Notes under the pieces: model-generated
Told to the model about the DNA's origin: nothing
The model's input: only the letters and a program-made list of their open reading frames with translations
Databases searched by the model: none
Shown: positions 6,123-14,201 of the stretch, piece by piece
Numbering within the stretch: position 1 is the first letter of the stretch
Layout: the number at the start of each line of letters is the position of its first letter
DNA from: JBAXSK01 sp044358815
GTDB lineage: Bacteria > Cyanobacteriota > Cyanobacteriia > Pseudanabaenales > Pseudanabaenaceae
Length of the DNA stretch: 17,657 bases
Direction of reading: 5' to 3'
NCBI GenBank assembly: GCA_044358815.1
Contig: JBIKNH010000076.1
Span: 1-17,657, forward strand
Translations under genes and position numbers: made by a program

Positions 6123-8729
6123 CTAACCAACCACAAAATTAACCAACTTCCCTGGCACAGCAATCACTTTTTTGATAGTTTTACCTTCCAAATGCTTCTT
6201 CGCCACATCAGAATTACGGGCATATTCTTCTAAAGCATTGCGATCACTACTGGCAGCCGTGGGGACTTGCATATTACCGCGCAACTTGCCATTGACCTGA
6301 ATCACCACCGTCACCTCATCGACGATCAACGCCTCAGGATCACAAACGGGCCAAGTACTAGTATGCACCGATGCCTCATGTCCCAACTGATGCCATAACT
6401 CATCACTGATATGAGGAGCAAACGGGGCGAGCAACTGCACTAAGGTTTCAATGCCTTCCCGAAATGTGGTATTCAGAATATTCCCTTTCGCTGCTTCATC
6501 CTGCAAAGCATTACTCAACTTCATCATTTCCGAAATAGCCGTATTCAACTGATAACCACCAGTTAAATCCTCGGTAATTTCTTTGATGGCAATGTGAATC
6601 GCCCGACGTAAATCTTTATCTGTAACAGATTGGATTTCTTTCTCTTGGGTTTTAGCGGCTTCTACGTTAGCGATGAACTCTGTTACCAAACGCCACACCC
6701 GCCCCAAAAACCGCGCCTGACCTTCCACATCAGCATCATCCCATTCTAAATCTTTTTCTGGGGGAGCCTTAAATAGCGTAAACATCCGCACTGTATCCGC
6801 TCCATAACGGCTAATTACTTCCGTTGGTGCGACTCCATTCCCTTTGGATTTAGACATGGTGGCATACATCGCCTGCAACGGTTCCCCAGTCTTAGGATCT
6901 TTCGGATCTGCGGCATCAACTAAATAGGAAGGAATCCATTTATCTTTACCAGATTTATTAGGATTACAGTAGGTCAAACCCTGAACCATGCCCTGGGTCA
7001 ACAAACTAGTAAATGGTTCATCGAAATTCAACAAACCGCGATCCCGCAATACTTTAGTAAAGAATCGCGAATAGAGCAAATGTAAAATAGCGTGTTCCAC
7101 TCCACCGACATACTGATCCACAGGCATCAGGCTATTAACTGCCTCTGGGGTAAATACCTGAGCTTGATTTTGGGCATCGGTAAACCGCAGAAAATACCAC
7201 GATGAGTCAATAAATGTGTCCATCGTATCGGTTTCGCGCCGCGCCGGAGTGCCACAACTCGGACAGGGCACATTTTGCCAAGGTTCATACTGGGCTAAAG
7301 GCGATGCACCCCGCCCCGTTAAAACAATCTCTTGGGGTAACTCAATCGGCAACTCACTTTCAGGCACAGGCACAATGCCACATTCAGGACAATGGACCAC
7401 AGGAATCGGACAGCCCCAATACCGCTGCCGTGAAATCAACCAATCCCGTAACCGATAGGTCACTTTCGCTTGTCCCCATTGTTCTGTTTCTGCCAGAGCA
7501 ATGATTTTCCCTTTCGCTTCTAATGATGGCAATCCATCAAATGCCCCCGAATTCACCATGACCCCTGCCTCAGTGAAGGCATTATCCACAGGGGCTGCCC
7601 CATCGTTGGCGGGTACGATCACCGTCTGAATCGGTAAATCATATTGTTTGGCAAAAGCATAGTCCCGCACATCATGGGCAGGAACCCCCATCACCGCCCC
7701 AGTGCCATATTCCACCAAAACATAATCAGCAATCCATAAGGGAACCACCTGATTAGTGAAAGGATTTAATACCTGTGCGCCAATGGGAACACCGCGCTTT
7801 GGGCGATCATCAGCAGCGCGATCCATTTCACTTAAACTGCTCACCTCTTGGACGAATTGCGCCACCGTTGCCTGTTGTTCAGGACTGGTTAACTCCGCCA
7901 CCAAAGGATGATCTGGTGCTAAAACCACATAGCTCACCCCATAAACCGTATCGGGGCGCGTGGTAAAAACAGTAATCACTGCATCGCTACCCACCACAGG
8001 GAAATTCAATTCTGCACCGATGGACTTCCCAATCCAATTGGCTTGCATGACCTTGACTCGTTCTGGCCAGGCAGTGAGTTGATCCAAATCTTGCAATAAC
8101 TGCTCGGCATAGTCCGTGATTTTCAGGAACCATTGGCGTAATTTGCGTTTTTCTACCAATGCCCCAGAACGCCACGAACGCCCTTCGCCATCCACCTGTT
8201 CATTCGCCAAAACCGTTTGGTCGATGGGGTCCCAATTTACGGTAGCTTCTTTTTGATAAGCTAAACCCGCATCAAAGAACTGTAAAAATAACCATTGCGT
8301 CCAGCGATAATAGTCCGCTGAACAGGTGGCTAATTCCCGATTCCAGTCATAGGACAAGCCCACTTGTTTTAACTGGTTTCGCATTCGGTCAATATTTTGA
8401 TAGGTCCAAGTTGCAGGGTGAGTTCCCCGATCAATCGCCGCATTTTCTGCCGGTAACCCGAAGGCATCCCACCCCATTGGATGCAACACCTGAAAACCTT
8501 GCATCCGTTTATAGCGAGCAATCACATCGGTAATCGTATAGTTACGAACGTGTCCCATGTGCAGATCCCCCGACGGATAGGGGAACATTGACAGGGCATA
8601 AAACTTGGGCTTATTGGTCTCTTGCGCCGAATCTAGTTGGTTTAAGTCTAACTTATCTAACTGTTGTGTTGCCCAAACAGATTGCCAATGGGGTTCGATT
8701 TGCTGCGGGTTATAACGATTGTCCATCAC
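6123..8729 (-). CDS. leuS: Leucyl-tRNA synthetase
   Basis: 868 residues, a full-length class Ia enzyme that charges tRNA-Leu with leucine using ATP in the cytoplasm. The HIGH motif is HMGH at 57-60 (in YPSGDLHMGHVRNY), and the KMSKS motif is MSKSK at about 625-629. The inserted editing domain is present (TTRPDTVYG), as are two Cys clusters of a zinc-binding insertion (CPIPVVHCPECG and CPSCG). The C-terminus has the anticodon-binding region (APHISDELWHQLG) and the end domain (VIQVNGKLRG). The frame can start at GTG 8729 or ATG 8726. GGAAG lies 9 nt upstream of GTG and 12 nt upstream of ATG, so either is possible. It stands alone, with its own terminator downstream and a strong leftward terminator about 155 nt upstream that shields it from incoming transcription. 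A TATGAT-like -10 at 8773-8778 (minus strand) lacks a good -35. Confidence 0.99.
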   Translation of the reverse strand: MMDNRYNPQQIEPHWQSVWATQQLDKLDLNQLDSAQETNKPKFYALSMFPYPSGDLHMGHVRNYTITDVIARYKRMQGFQVLHPMGWDAFGLPAENAAIDRGTHPATWTYQNIDRMRNQLKQVGLSYDWNRELATCSADYYRWTQWLFLQFFDAGLAYQKEATVNWDPIDQTVLANEQVDGEGRSWRSGALVEKRKLRQWFLKITDYAEQLLQDLDQLTAWPERVKVMQANWIGKSIGAELNFPVVGSDAVITVFTTRPDTVYGVSYVVLAPDHPLVAELTSPEQQATVAQFVQEVSSLSEMDRAADDRPKRGVPIGAQVLNPFTNQVVPLWIADYVLVEYGTGAVMGVPAHDVRDYAFAKQYDLPIQTVIVPANDGAAPVDNAFTEAGVMVNSGAFDGLPSLEAKGKIIALAETEQWGQAKVTYRLRDWLISRQRYWGCPIPVVHCPECGIVPVPESELPIELPQEIVLTGRGASPLAQYEPWQNVPCPSCGTPARRETDTMDTFIDSSWYFLRFTDAQNQAQVFTPEAVNSLMPVDQYVGGVEHAILHLLYSRFFTKVLRDRGLLNFDEPFTSLLTQGMVQGLTYCNPNKSGKDKWIPSYLVDAADPKDPKTGEPLQAMYATMSKSKGNGVAPTEVISRYGADTVRMFTLFKAPPEKDLEWDDADVEGQARFLGRVWRLVTEFIANVEAAKTQEKEIQSVTDKDLRRAIHIAIKEITEDLTGGYQLNTAISEMMKLSNALQDEAAKGNILNTTFREGIETLVQLLAPFAPHISDELWHQLGHEASVHTSTWPVCDPEALIVDEVTVVIQVNGKLRGNMQVPTAASSDRNALEEYARNSDVAKKHLEGKTIKKVIAVPGKLVNFVVG

Positions 8730-8883
8730 GATGCAATTCTTCCGTCATCAATATTTGATATAAACACATTGGATCATACACTGCCTAGCCCTAAGGTGTA
8801 GGGAATGCGCCAATACCCGAAAAGCAAACATATCCAAAAACAAACCCGCCAAGCAAACACGCCAAAAAGTAACCAAACCAAAA
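8730..8883. other. leuS leader/promoter region with a strand-asymmetric A/C-rich tract
   Basis: From about 8818 to 8890 the plus strand is strikingly poor in T and G (many CAAA and CGCCAA words). Read leftward it is T/G-rich, with repeated TTTTTGG and GTTTGC words. A hydrophobic 79-codon minus-strand frame runs through here and through the terminator at 8884-8920, and is explained by the T-richness. The start of the leuS transcript probably lies here. Confidence 0.4.
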
Positions 8884-8920
8884 AGCAAAAGGATCACGTA
8901 GAAGGCTACAGTGATCCTTT
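8884..8920 (-). terminator. Strong leftward intrinsic terminator
   Basis: AAAGGATCAC (8888-8897) pairs with GTGATCCTTT (8911-8920), and GTAG (8898-8901) with CTAC (8906-8909), across an AAGG loop with one bulged A. That gives a 14-bp stem. Read on the minus strand it is followed by TTTTGCTTTTTGG, a good U-rich tract; on the plus strand the following bases are not T-rich. No protein gene ends nearby on that strand: ftsX stops 764 nt upstream. Confidence 0.75.
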
Positions 8921-9397
8921 GGCTTTGTATGAACACAAACAGATATCTATCAAACAGAAACAACCAATAAAGTGAATTGAAAGTCAATAATATGAACTAC
9001 TGTAGTCTCACTGACTGACTCGCTTCATAAACAGCTACTCCAGACTACTCGGCTTACTTATGCCCTACCACTCATGACACCTGAGTTAGGTTTCTTGCTT
9101 GTCTAGTTGAAATTGTCTACAGTCTTAGTGTGGGCACGGTCACCATCCGTTATCCTCGGCTGCAATCCTCCACTACTGTCACTTACCGTCAGCACCGCAC
9201 TACACGCACAGATACTAAACCAGTAAACCGTTTGCATCATCCTCTGCCCCAGACCAACCTTCCAACAAGGCTCGCAATTGAGTGGTCTCCAGCAGCGACG
9301 ATTGAGATTGCCCTAAAGAAAATCAACGATTCCGGCTTTCCACTTTGAGATCAGAGCAGTTCCAACTTAAATAACGAGCGGGTTATTTGGTGGGTGC

Positions 9398-9424
9398 AAA
9401 CTATCTAGAACTTGAAGATAGTTT
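9398..9424. repeat. Perfect 9-bp inverted repeat
   Basis: AAACTATCT and AGATAGTTT are separated by 9 nt. It overlaps the -10 position of a possible minus-strand promoter and so could be an operator or a structured 5' end. It is not a terminator, since neither side has a T-run. Confidence 0.5.
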
Positions 9425-9444
9425 AAGCAAGGTTTGATCGTCAA
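9415..9444 (-). promoter_or_regulatory. Possible sigma70-type promoter directed leftward
   Basis: On the minus strand TTGACG and TATCTT are spaced by 18 bp, a fair match to the group-1 sigma consensus. A transcript from here would reach the terminator at 8884-8920 after about 520 nt. It rests on consensus matching alone. Confidence 0.3.
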
Positions 9445-9683
9445 AAATAGAGTTTACGTAACAAAGTTAAAATCTAGTAATGTCTACATTTGGCTTTCGG
9501 GAGGAGGCACTGCCCGTTGGAGCCGATCCGTTTTCTCTTGTGCCTTGATAGTAATCTAGTGGAAATGGCGGAGATAATCAAGGTTTGGTAACAGAAGTTA
9601 ATATTTGCTTTGTGCTATGATGAGAAGCTTTTTGCTCGGAATGGCTGATTAGACATCCTGCCCTAGATTTGCTGGTCTGGGGT

Positions 9684-10592
9684 CTAGGCTGAGATGCGCC
9701 GCACTGCCAACAGACTGCCTAGCACGCCTACCGTAGTACCGAACAGCCCTAAGATCATGGGTAAGAGCAGTTGGGCACGGAGATCAGTTACTAAGCCCAC
9801 TGATAGGGATTTGATCAGTTCGGGCTGGTTGACAATTACACCGGAGAAAATCTGCACCATAATACTGATGGAGCCATAGGCTAACCCCGCACCCAATAAA
9901 CCAAAGCAGATTCCTTGCAAAATGAACGGGAAATAAATCCAGGCTTGGGTTGCCCCCACTAGTTGCATGACCTCGATTTCACGGCGGCGGGCAATGACGA
10001 TAAAGCGGATCGTGGTCACAATTACAGCAATGGCAACAAGGGTTAAAATGCTGACGGCAACCATGCTGCCATTACTGACGGCTTGGCGTAATTGGCTGAT
10101 GCGTTCGACGACTTCGCTGGTGTACCACACTTCATTAATCCCTTTGAGTCCGCTGATGCGTTTGGCAACACTGGCGACTTGTGCGGTATTGACGGTTTTG
10201 ACCTTCAGTTCATCAACAAGGGGGTTACCGCCTAGCTGTTGGGTGGCAACTTGCAGATCACCACGCCCTAGTTCTTTTAATAGGATCGGCCAAGCTTCTT
10301 CTTTAGAGATGAGTTGTACATTGCTGACCCCTTCCATGAGACGCACACGATTCTGAATTTCTGCTCCGGAAACGTTATCGTCTAGATAAACTGAAATCTC
10401 TAGCTGATTACCTAGTTGACTTAGTACTCCGTCTAACTGCCATGAGAATTGTAGGCTAATTCCTAATAGAAATAGTAAAACTGCGACGGTGCTAATGGCT
10501 GCCCAGTTCATCCAACCGCCACGTTTTAAGCCGAGCCACGTTTCCCGCAGGAGATAGTCAATTTTGCTAAGAAAACGCATCAAGTTAGACAT
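9684..10592 (-). CDS. ftsX: Cell division protein FtsX (permease-like)
   Basis: 302 residues with the FtsX plan: a cytoplasmic N-terminus, TM1 at about 30-50, a periplasmic domain at about 52-172 (EISVYLDDNVSGAEIQ, then NVQLISKEEAW), TM2 at about 177-200, the cytoplasmic RRREIEVMQLVGAT (202-215), TM3 at about 218-245 and TM4 at about 274-296. FtsX pairs with the ATPase FtsE in an ABC-transporter-like complex of the inner membrane, which signals to peptidoglycan hydrolases during division. In many bacteria ftsE lies just upstream and overlaps ftsX. Here the 530 nt upstream are non-coding, so ftsE must be elsewhere. The start is ATG 10592 with no Shine-Dalgarno; Met5 is an alternative. No T-rich terminator is seen right after the stop, so transcription could run on to the terminator at 8884-8920. 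Confidence 0.96.
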   Translation of the reverse strand: MSNLMRFLSKIDYLLRETWLGLKRGGWMNWAAISTVAVLLFLLGISLQFSWQLDGVLSQLGNQLEISVYLDDNVSGAEIQNRVRLMEGVSNVQLISKEEAWPILLKELGRGDLQVATQQLGGNPLVDELKVKTVNTAQVASVAKRISGLKGINEVWYTSEVVERISQLRQAVSNGSMVAVSILTLVAIAVIVTTIRFIVIARRREIEVMQLVGATQAWIYFPFILQGICFGLLGAGLAYGSISIMVQIFSGVIVNQPELIKSLSVGLVTDLRAQLLLPMILGLFGTTVGVLGSLLAVRRISA

Positions 10593-10625
10593 AGTTTTTT
10601 AGTTAAAGCAAATTCTGTTTAAATT

Positions 10626-10658
10626 AAATTCTAGTTAAGTCAAATTCTAGTTAAGTCA
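10626..10658. repeat. 16-bp tandem direct repeat
   Basis: AAATTCTAGTTAAGTCA occurs at 10626-10642 and again at 10642-10658, with related AAATTCTGTTTAAATTA-like sequence just before it. It lies just upstream of ftsX. Confidence 0.7.
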
Positions 10659-10817
10659 GATCTCGATCAAATTAAATCCTAATAATCAAATGCTGACAAT
10701 AAATCAATTTGAGATTAGTTTTAGCTCGACTTTGAGTTGGTATCAGTTTAGGATCAAGTTGATATTAAATCAATAAAAGTAATATATTAAACTGCTTTAT
10801 TTGGCAAGTAATTTTTA

Positions 10818-10865
10818 TCTGATTCTTCAATCTAATTCTTTAATCTAATTATTCATCTAATCTAC
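10818..10865. repeat. Four-copy 12-13-bp tandem repeat
   Basis: Four successive units start TCTGATTCTTCAA, TCTAATTCTTTAA, TCTAATTATTCA and TCTAATCTAC. A second two-copy array of AACTACTCYATCA follows at 10894-10919. Spacing slightly above one helical turn would allow binding of an array of regulators, or the arrays may be slippage products. Confidence 0.65.
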
Positions 10866-11154
10866 CCTAGATAAATTGAATAAATATTCTATTAACTACT
10901 CTATCAAACTACTCCATCAAAAAAATTACATCATAATAGATTGACTGATCCACTTTAGGTTTAAGTGTGATGTAAAATGGGCTGAAAAACTCTAAAAATT
11001 TAACCTAAAATTTAATCTCAAAAGTCTAATAAACTCAGATTATTATATCGGAAATTAACTTTTCCAACACAATAAACTACAAAGCCATAGTTTCCAGTAT
11101 TCTTGCCAAAGGGTCGCAATTATTTTGACCCAAATTGAGGCGCAAAAAATCTTT

Positions 11155-12480
11155 ATGTCAAATTTTGAACTCCTATTAACATTATTGTTACAGCTAACAA
11201 TTATTTTAGCTACTTGTCGGTTGGTTGCCTTTGTGGCGAAACGTTACTTTGGGCAAACCGATGTAGTTGGTGAAATGATTGCGGGGATTATGCTGGGACC
11301 TTCATTATTTGGGGTCATTGCGCCGCAGCTACAGCAAAAGTTATTTCCCAGTGCGGCGATTGTCATGGATGCAACTCATAAAATTCCTAATCCTTCCATG
11401 TCCGTGCTTTTTGCCCTGAGTCAAATCGGCTTGATCATTTATATGTTTTTGATCGGCTTAGAAATGAATACAGATATTTTGCGTCATCGGGCTAAAAGTG
11501 CCAGTTTGGTATCTTTCGCGGGGATTATCACGCCATTCATTTTAGGGGGAACTGTAGCGCTGAGCCTTTACGGTAGCGGGAATCTGTTTGGTGCAAAGGT
11601 AACCCCTTGGGCAGCGGCTTTGTATCTGGGGGCTTCAATGTCAATTACCGCATTTCCTATGTTGGCGCGGATTTTACATGAGAAAGGTTTAACAAAAACG
11701 CGGTTTGGTACTTTGGTTTTAGCCGCTGGTTCCCTAGATGATGCAGTGGCTTGGTGTTTGCTGGCACTGGTTTTGGCAAGTATCCAAAGTTCCCTAAATA
11801 TCGCCATTTTAGCCATTGGGGGAACGTTAGTTTATGTACTCTTCATGTGGTTTGTGGGACGCAGAATGTTATGGATGTTTACGCGGTGGTATCGTCGTGA
11901 TGGCACAGTCACCATTGAAATTCTGACATTTCTACTCATTGTGGTGATGTTATGTGCTTCTTTTACGGACTTTATCGGGGTGCATGCGGTCTTTGGGGCG
12001 TTTATTTTGGGGGTAGTGATGCCTCGGGGGCACTTTGCTGAAGCGGTGCGTCATCATCTGGAATATCTCACCACCGCTTTATTAGTGCCCATCTTTTTTG
12101 TTTTCTCTGGCTTGAATACTCAAATCGGTTTAGTTAATACACCACAACTTTGGGGCTTAACCTTACTTATTACACTGATTGCCATTTTAGGGAAAGGAAT
12201 TGCTTGTACATTAGCCGCAAAATGGTCCGGTGAATCTTGGCGGGAATCAGCCACCATTGGCGCTTTGATGAATGCCAGAGGACTAATGGAATTGATTATT
12301 TTGAATATTGGTTTAGAGCAGGGTTTAATTACCCCTACTCTATTTACGATTATGGTTTTGATGGCAATTACCACCACTTTAATGTGTTCGCCCTTGGTAA
12401 ATCTGATTGGTGTATCCCGTCATACGGAAGGGATTACGCCTGGAGCGCTACCAATGGATCATCCTGAGAGCAAGTTATAG
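11155..12480 (+). CDS. CPA2-family cation/proton antiporter
   Basis: 441 residues from ATG 11155; an upstream in-frame TTG at 11125 would add ten residues but has no better ribosome binding site. It is an integral inner-membrane protein of about 12-13 hydrophobic segments, matching the Na+/H+ exchanger (monovalent cation:proton antiporter-2) fold. Family landmarks are VVGEMIAGIMLGPSLFG (37-53), IGLEMNTD (100-107), YLGASMSITAFPML (157-170), SLDDAVAW (193-200) and NARGLMELIILNIGLEQG (373-390). D195-D196 correspond in position to the paired aspartates of electrogenic CPA2 exchangers, and K347 in LGKGIA to the conserved lysine of the same group. An Na+/H+ (or K+/H+) role in pH and salt homeostasis is therefore likely, but the ion cannot be read from sequence. 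There is no C-terminal RCK/TrkA-N domain: the tail is only about 25 residues. The stop lies 44 nt from the stop of convergent pyrF. Confidence 0.95.
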   Translation: MSNFELLLTLLLQLTIILATCRLVAFVAKRYFGQTDVVGEMIAGIMLGPSLFGVIAPQLQQKLFPSAAIVMDATHKIPNPSMSVLFALSQIGLIIYMFLIGLEMNTDILRHRAKSASLVSFAGIITPFILGGTVALSLYGSGNLFGAKVTPWAAALYLGASMSITAFPMLARILHEKGLTKTRFGTLVLAAGSLDDAVAWCLLALVLASIQSSLNIAILAIGGTLVYVLFMWFVGRRMLWMFTRWYRRDGTVTIEILTFLLIVVMLCASFTDFIGVHAVFGAFILGVVMPRGHFAEAVRHHLEYLTTALLVPIFFVFSGLNTQIGLVNTPQLWGLTLLITLIAILGKGIACTLAAKWSGESWRESATIGALMNARGLMELIILNIGLEQGLITPTLFTIMVLMAITTTLMCSPLVNLIGVSRHTEGITPGALPMDHPESKL

Positions 12481-12524
12481 TTGGCAAATCAAGAAACTAA
12501 CCTACGGGATTTGTAATTCAACAT

Positions 12525-13250
12525 CTATGATGCAATTTCTTGCATTAGCTCCTCCCAAGCAGCGGCAGGATCAGCAGCAGTGGTGATTTGCCGACCAATC
12601 ACCAAGTAATTTGCTCCCTTCCCTAAAGCTGCTTTTGGGGTGAGGGTGCGCTGTTGGTCCCCTGATGCCACCCCTACGGAACGAATGCCCGGAGTCACAA
12701 GTTGAAAAGAATCCGATAGTACGGGTCGTAATTGATCTAATTCTTGGGGCGAACACACCGAACCAGCAATACCAACGGATTGAGCTAACTTCGCTAAATG
12801 TTCCACATACTCAGCAACGGACAAATTAACTTGCATATCATCTCGTAAAGCCGCCGCCGGAATACTAGTCAATAAAGTGACCGCTAAAAGTTGCGTATTA
12901 GTGCCAAAAACCTCAGTTTGAGCGGCTTCTAACATTGCTTTGCCGCCTATACCGTGAATCGTTAGGAAGTCAACACCATAACCTGCCGCTACTCGACAAG
13001 CTGCCCCGACAGTATTAGGAATGTCGTGTAATTTTAAATCGAGAAAGATTTTTTTCTGACGTTCTTTGAGAATGGGTAAAATCTCATGCCCAGCGGCAAT
13101 AAATAATTCTAAACCAACTTTCCAGAATTGAACTTCTGGTAGTTGATCACATAGCTGGAGCGCCTCGGCAGTATTGGGTACATCCAACGCTACGATGATT
13201 TTTTCAGCAGCAGATTGATGTACAGGTTTATTCACAGCATCAGAAGACAT
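12525..13250 (-). CDS. pyrF: Orotidine 5'-phosphate decarboxylase
   Basis: 241 residues, normal length for the bacterial type-1 enzyme. It converts OMP to UMP and CO2, the last step of de novo pyrimidine synthesis, as a cytoplasmic barrel dimer. The catalytic D-x-K-x-x-D motif is D71-L-K73-L-H-D76 in FLDLKLHDIPNTV. The conserved K44 is in FWKVGLELF, and the phosphate-binding ends are VTPGIR and YLVIGRQIT. The N-terminal 15 residues precede the usual start of the fold (EKIIVALDVP), but ATG 13250 is the only suitable start with that phase. No Shine-Dalgarno is seen. It is a single gene, convergent with the antiporter gene. The 44-nt gap between the stops holds only a weak inverted repeat (CAAATC/GATTTG), so transcripts may overlap. 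Confidence 0.97.
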   Translation of the reverse strand: MSSDAVNKPVHQSAAEKIIVALDVPNTAEALQLCDQLPEVQFWKVGLELFIAAGHEILPILKERQKKIFLDLKLHDIPNTVGAACRVAAGYGVDFLTIHGIGGKAMLEAAQTEVFGTNTQLLAVTLLTSIPAAALRDDMQVNLSVAEYVEHLAKLAQSVGIAGSVCSPQELDQLRPVLSDSFQLVTPGIRSVGVASGDQQRTLTPKAALGKGANYLVIGRQITTAADPAAAWEELMQEIAS

Positions 13251-14201
13251 AGGGATTTAGTGAGTTATTTAGTGAATCATAAGGTCAAAGCATTAAACAC
13301 ATCAATCATAGTTTTAAAATCTTCAGAATTCAGCCTAAAAAATACCACAATCATCGCTGTCGCTATGGTTTACGTTATCACCTAATTACCATTTTGCATG
13401 ATTGTAAAGAATAAGAGAATAATCATTTAGGTAGCTAGACACAATTAAAAACCAAAAACAAATGCTTTGGCACTCGTTGCACACGTACTAGGTAATTTGG
13501 GGTTTCATATTTAATTTTTCTTGGTTACTTAGTTCTTGCTTTGCATGAGTATAAAAACTGAATGAATAATCGCACAATTTACATTAAAACGTGTAATACA
13601 TCGCTTTAGCAGAAAAGAAAATATTTATTGACAATATAGAAATAATATGATTAAGCTTATACTGTGATACAGACTGACACTGCGGGAATAACGCGGGAAT
13701 AACGTATTTTTATTTGATGCTGATTGGCTCTTTTAGGAGTGTAGAGTTAGATGGTTAAATGTATAAATCAGCATAATAATTGAAAGTTTAATGGGGATAA
13801 ATTCTCTAAGAATCTCTAATTCTGAGTAAGTCTCTCCCGAATTTCTCTGTCTATTACATAAAATGAGTAGGCAAATGGTTATTAGATAGCTTGGTATTGC
13901 TTGTAGCGCAGCAATTCAATAGCAGTTTTAGATTCAGTTTCCATAGTTTAGGGAATAGACTATTTAGCCTGGGGATTTGCGATTTCAAGACATGTCTAAA
14001 GATTCAAAGTCATTAAAAATAGGGATATAAGAATAAGCGCTTTACCCCTGTTTTATTGCGGAAATCTAAATTAATTAGAGATGTTCGTGAATTCATCTAT
14101 CTGTCGTCCTTTTGTTTTTACAAAAGAATTATTTCCATAGACATTATCTAGAATTTTTACTCACAATAATCATTCAGCACACTGCTGTCTTAAATAGGCT
14201 C
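13251..14201. other. Long AT-rich gap upstream of the DUF4347 repeat-protein gene
   Basis: About 950 nt without a recognisable gene or RNA. A TTGACA at 13628-13633 is a possible -35 for the rightward gene but has no well-spaced -10. An 11-bp tandem repeat (GCGGGAATAAC, twice, at 13682-13703) and a perfect 9-bp inverted repeat with a 40-nt spacer (ATGCTGATT 13717-13725, AATCAGCAT 13766-13774) follow. These could be regulatory. The next gene's frame is open back to 14091 but has no ATG or GTG before 14202. Confidence 0.45.
13682..13703. repeat. Tandem GCGGGAATAAC repeat, possible operator
   Basis: Two adjacent 11-bp copies, about one helical turn apart, lie about 500 bp upstream of the large repeat-protein gene and just downstream of a TTGACA hexamer. 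They stand out because the surrounding DNA is very AT-rich. The function is a guess. Confidence 0.45.

Larger units (their letters stand above)
8921..9683. other. Gene-poor region between leuS and ftsX with signs of an unannotated leftward transcript
   Basis: No recognised protein or RNA family. Two frames look somewhat protein-like but are orphan pieces. One is on the minus strand (about 9330 to the TAG at 9215, ending QLRALLEGWSGAEDDANGLLV) and has no ATG start. The other is a 22-codon plus-strand frame at 9480-9548 (MSTFGFREEALPVGADPFSL). A 72-codon plus frame from GTG 9130 overlaps the first and looks like chance. The hallmarks of tmRNA, RNase P RNA and SRP RNA were looked for and not seen. 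Confidence 0.45.
10593..11154. other. AT-rich divergent intergenic region between ftsX and the antiporter gene
   Basis: About 560 nt of very AT-rich DNA with no gene, holding several short direct repeats of 12-16 bp period (the clearest are listed separately). It must contain the promoters of both flanking genes. I could not pick convincing -35/-10 pairs, because the composition gives many chance matches. Confidence 0.5.

Noticed and set aside
8748..8987. 79-codon hydrophobic minus-strand frame upstream of leuS
   Set aside because: It runs straight through the strong terminator hairpin at 8884-8920 and owes its hydrophobicity to T-rich composition; no ribosome binding site or family match.
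9130..9348. 72-codon plus-strand frame from GTG
   Set aside because: Low-complexity Thr/Arg/Pro composition, no ribosome binding site, and it overlaps a more protein-like minus-strand fragment.
8921..9683. tmRNA, RNase P RNA or SRP RNA in the empty region
   Set aside because: GAGGAAAGTCC-type (RNase P), tRNA-like GGTTCGAATCC ends (tmRNA) and GGAAGGAAGCA-type (SRP) motifs were sought on both strands and not found. A GCACCCACCA near 9391-9400 on the minus strand is not preceded by a tRNA T-arm consensus.
13628..13660. Full promoter from TTGACA with TATGAT
   Set aside because: The two hexamers are only 12 bp apart, too close for a sigma70 promoter; only the -35-like hexamer is noted.
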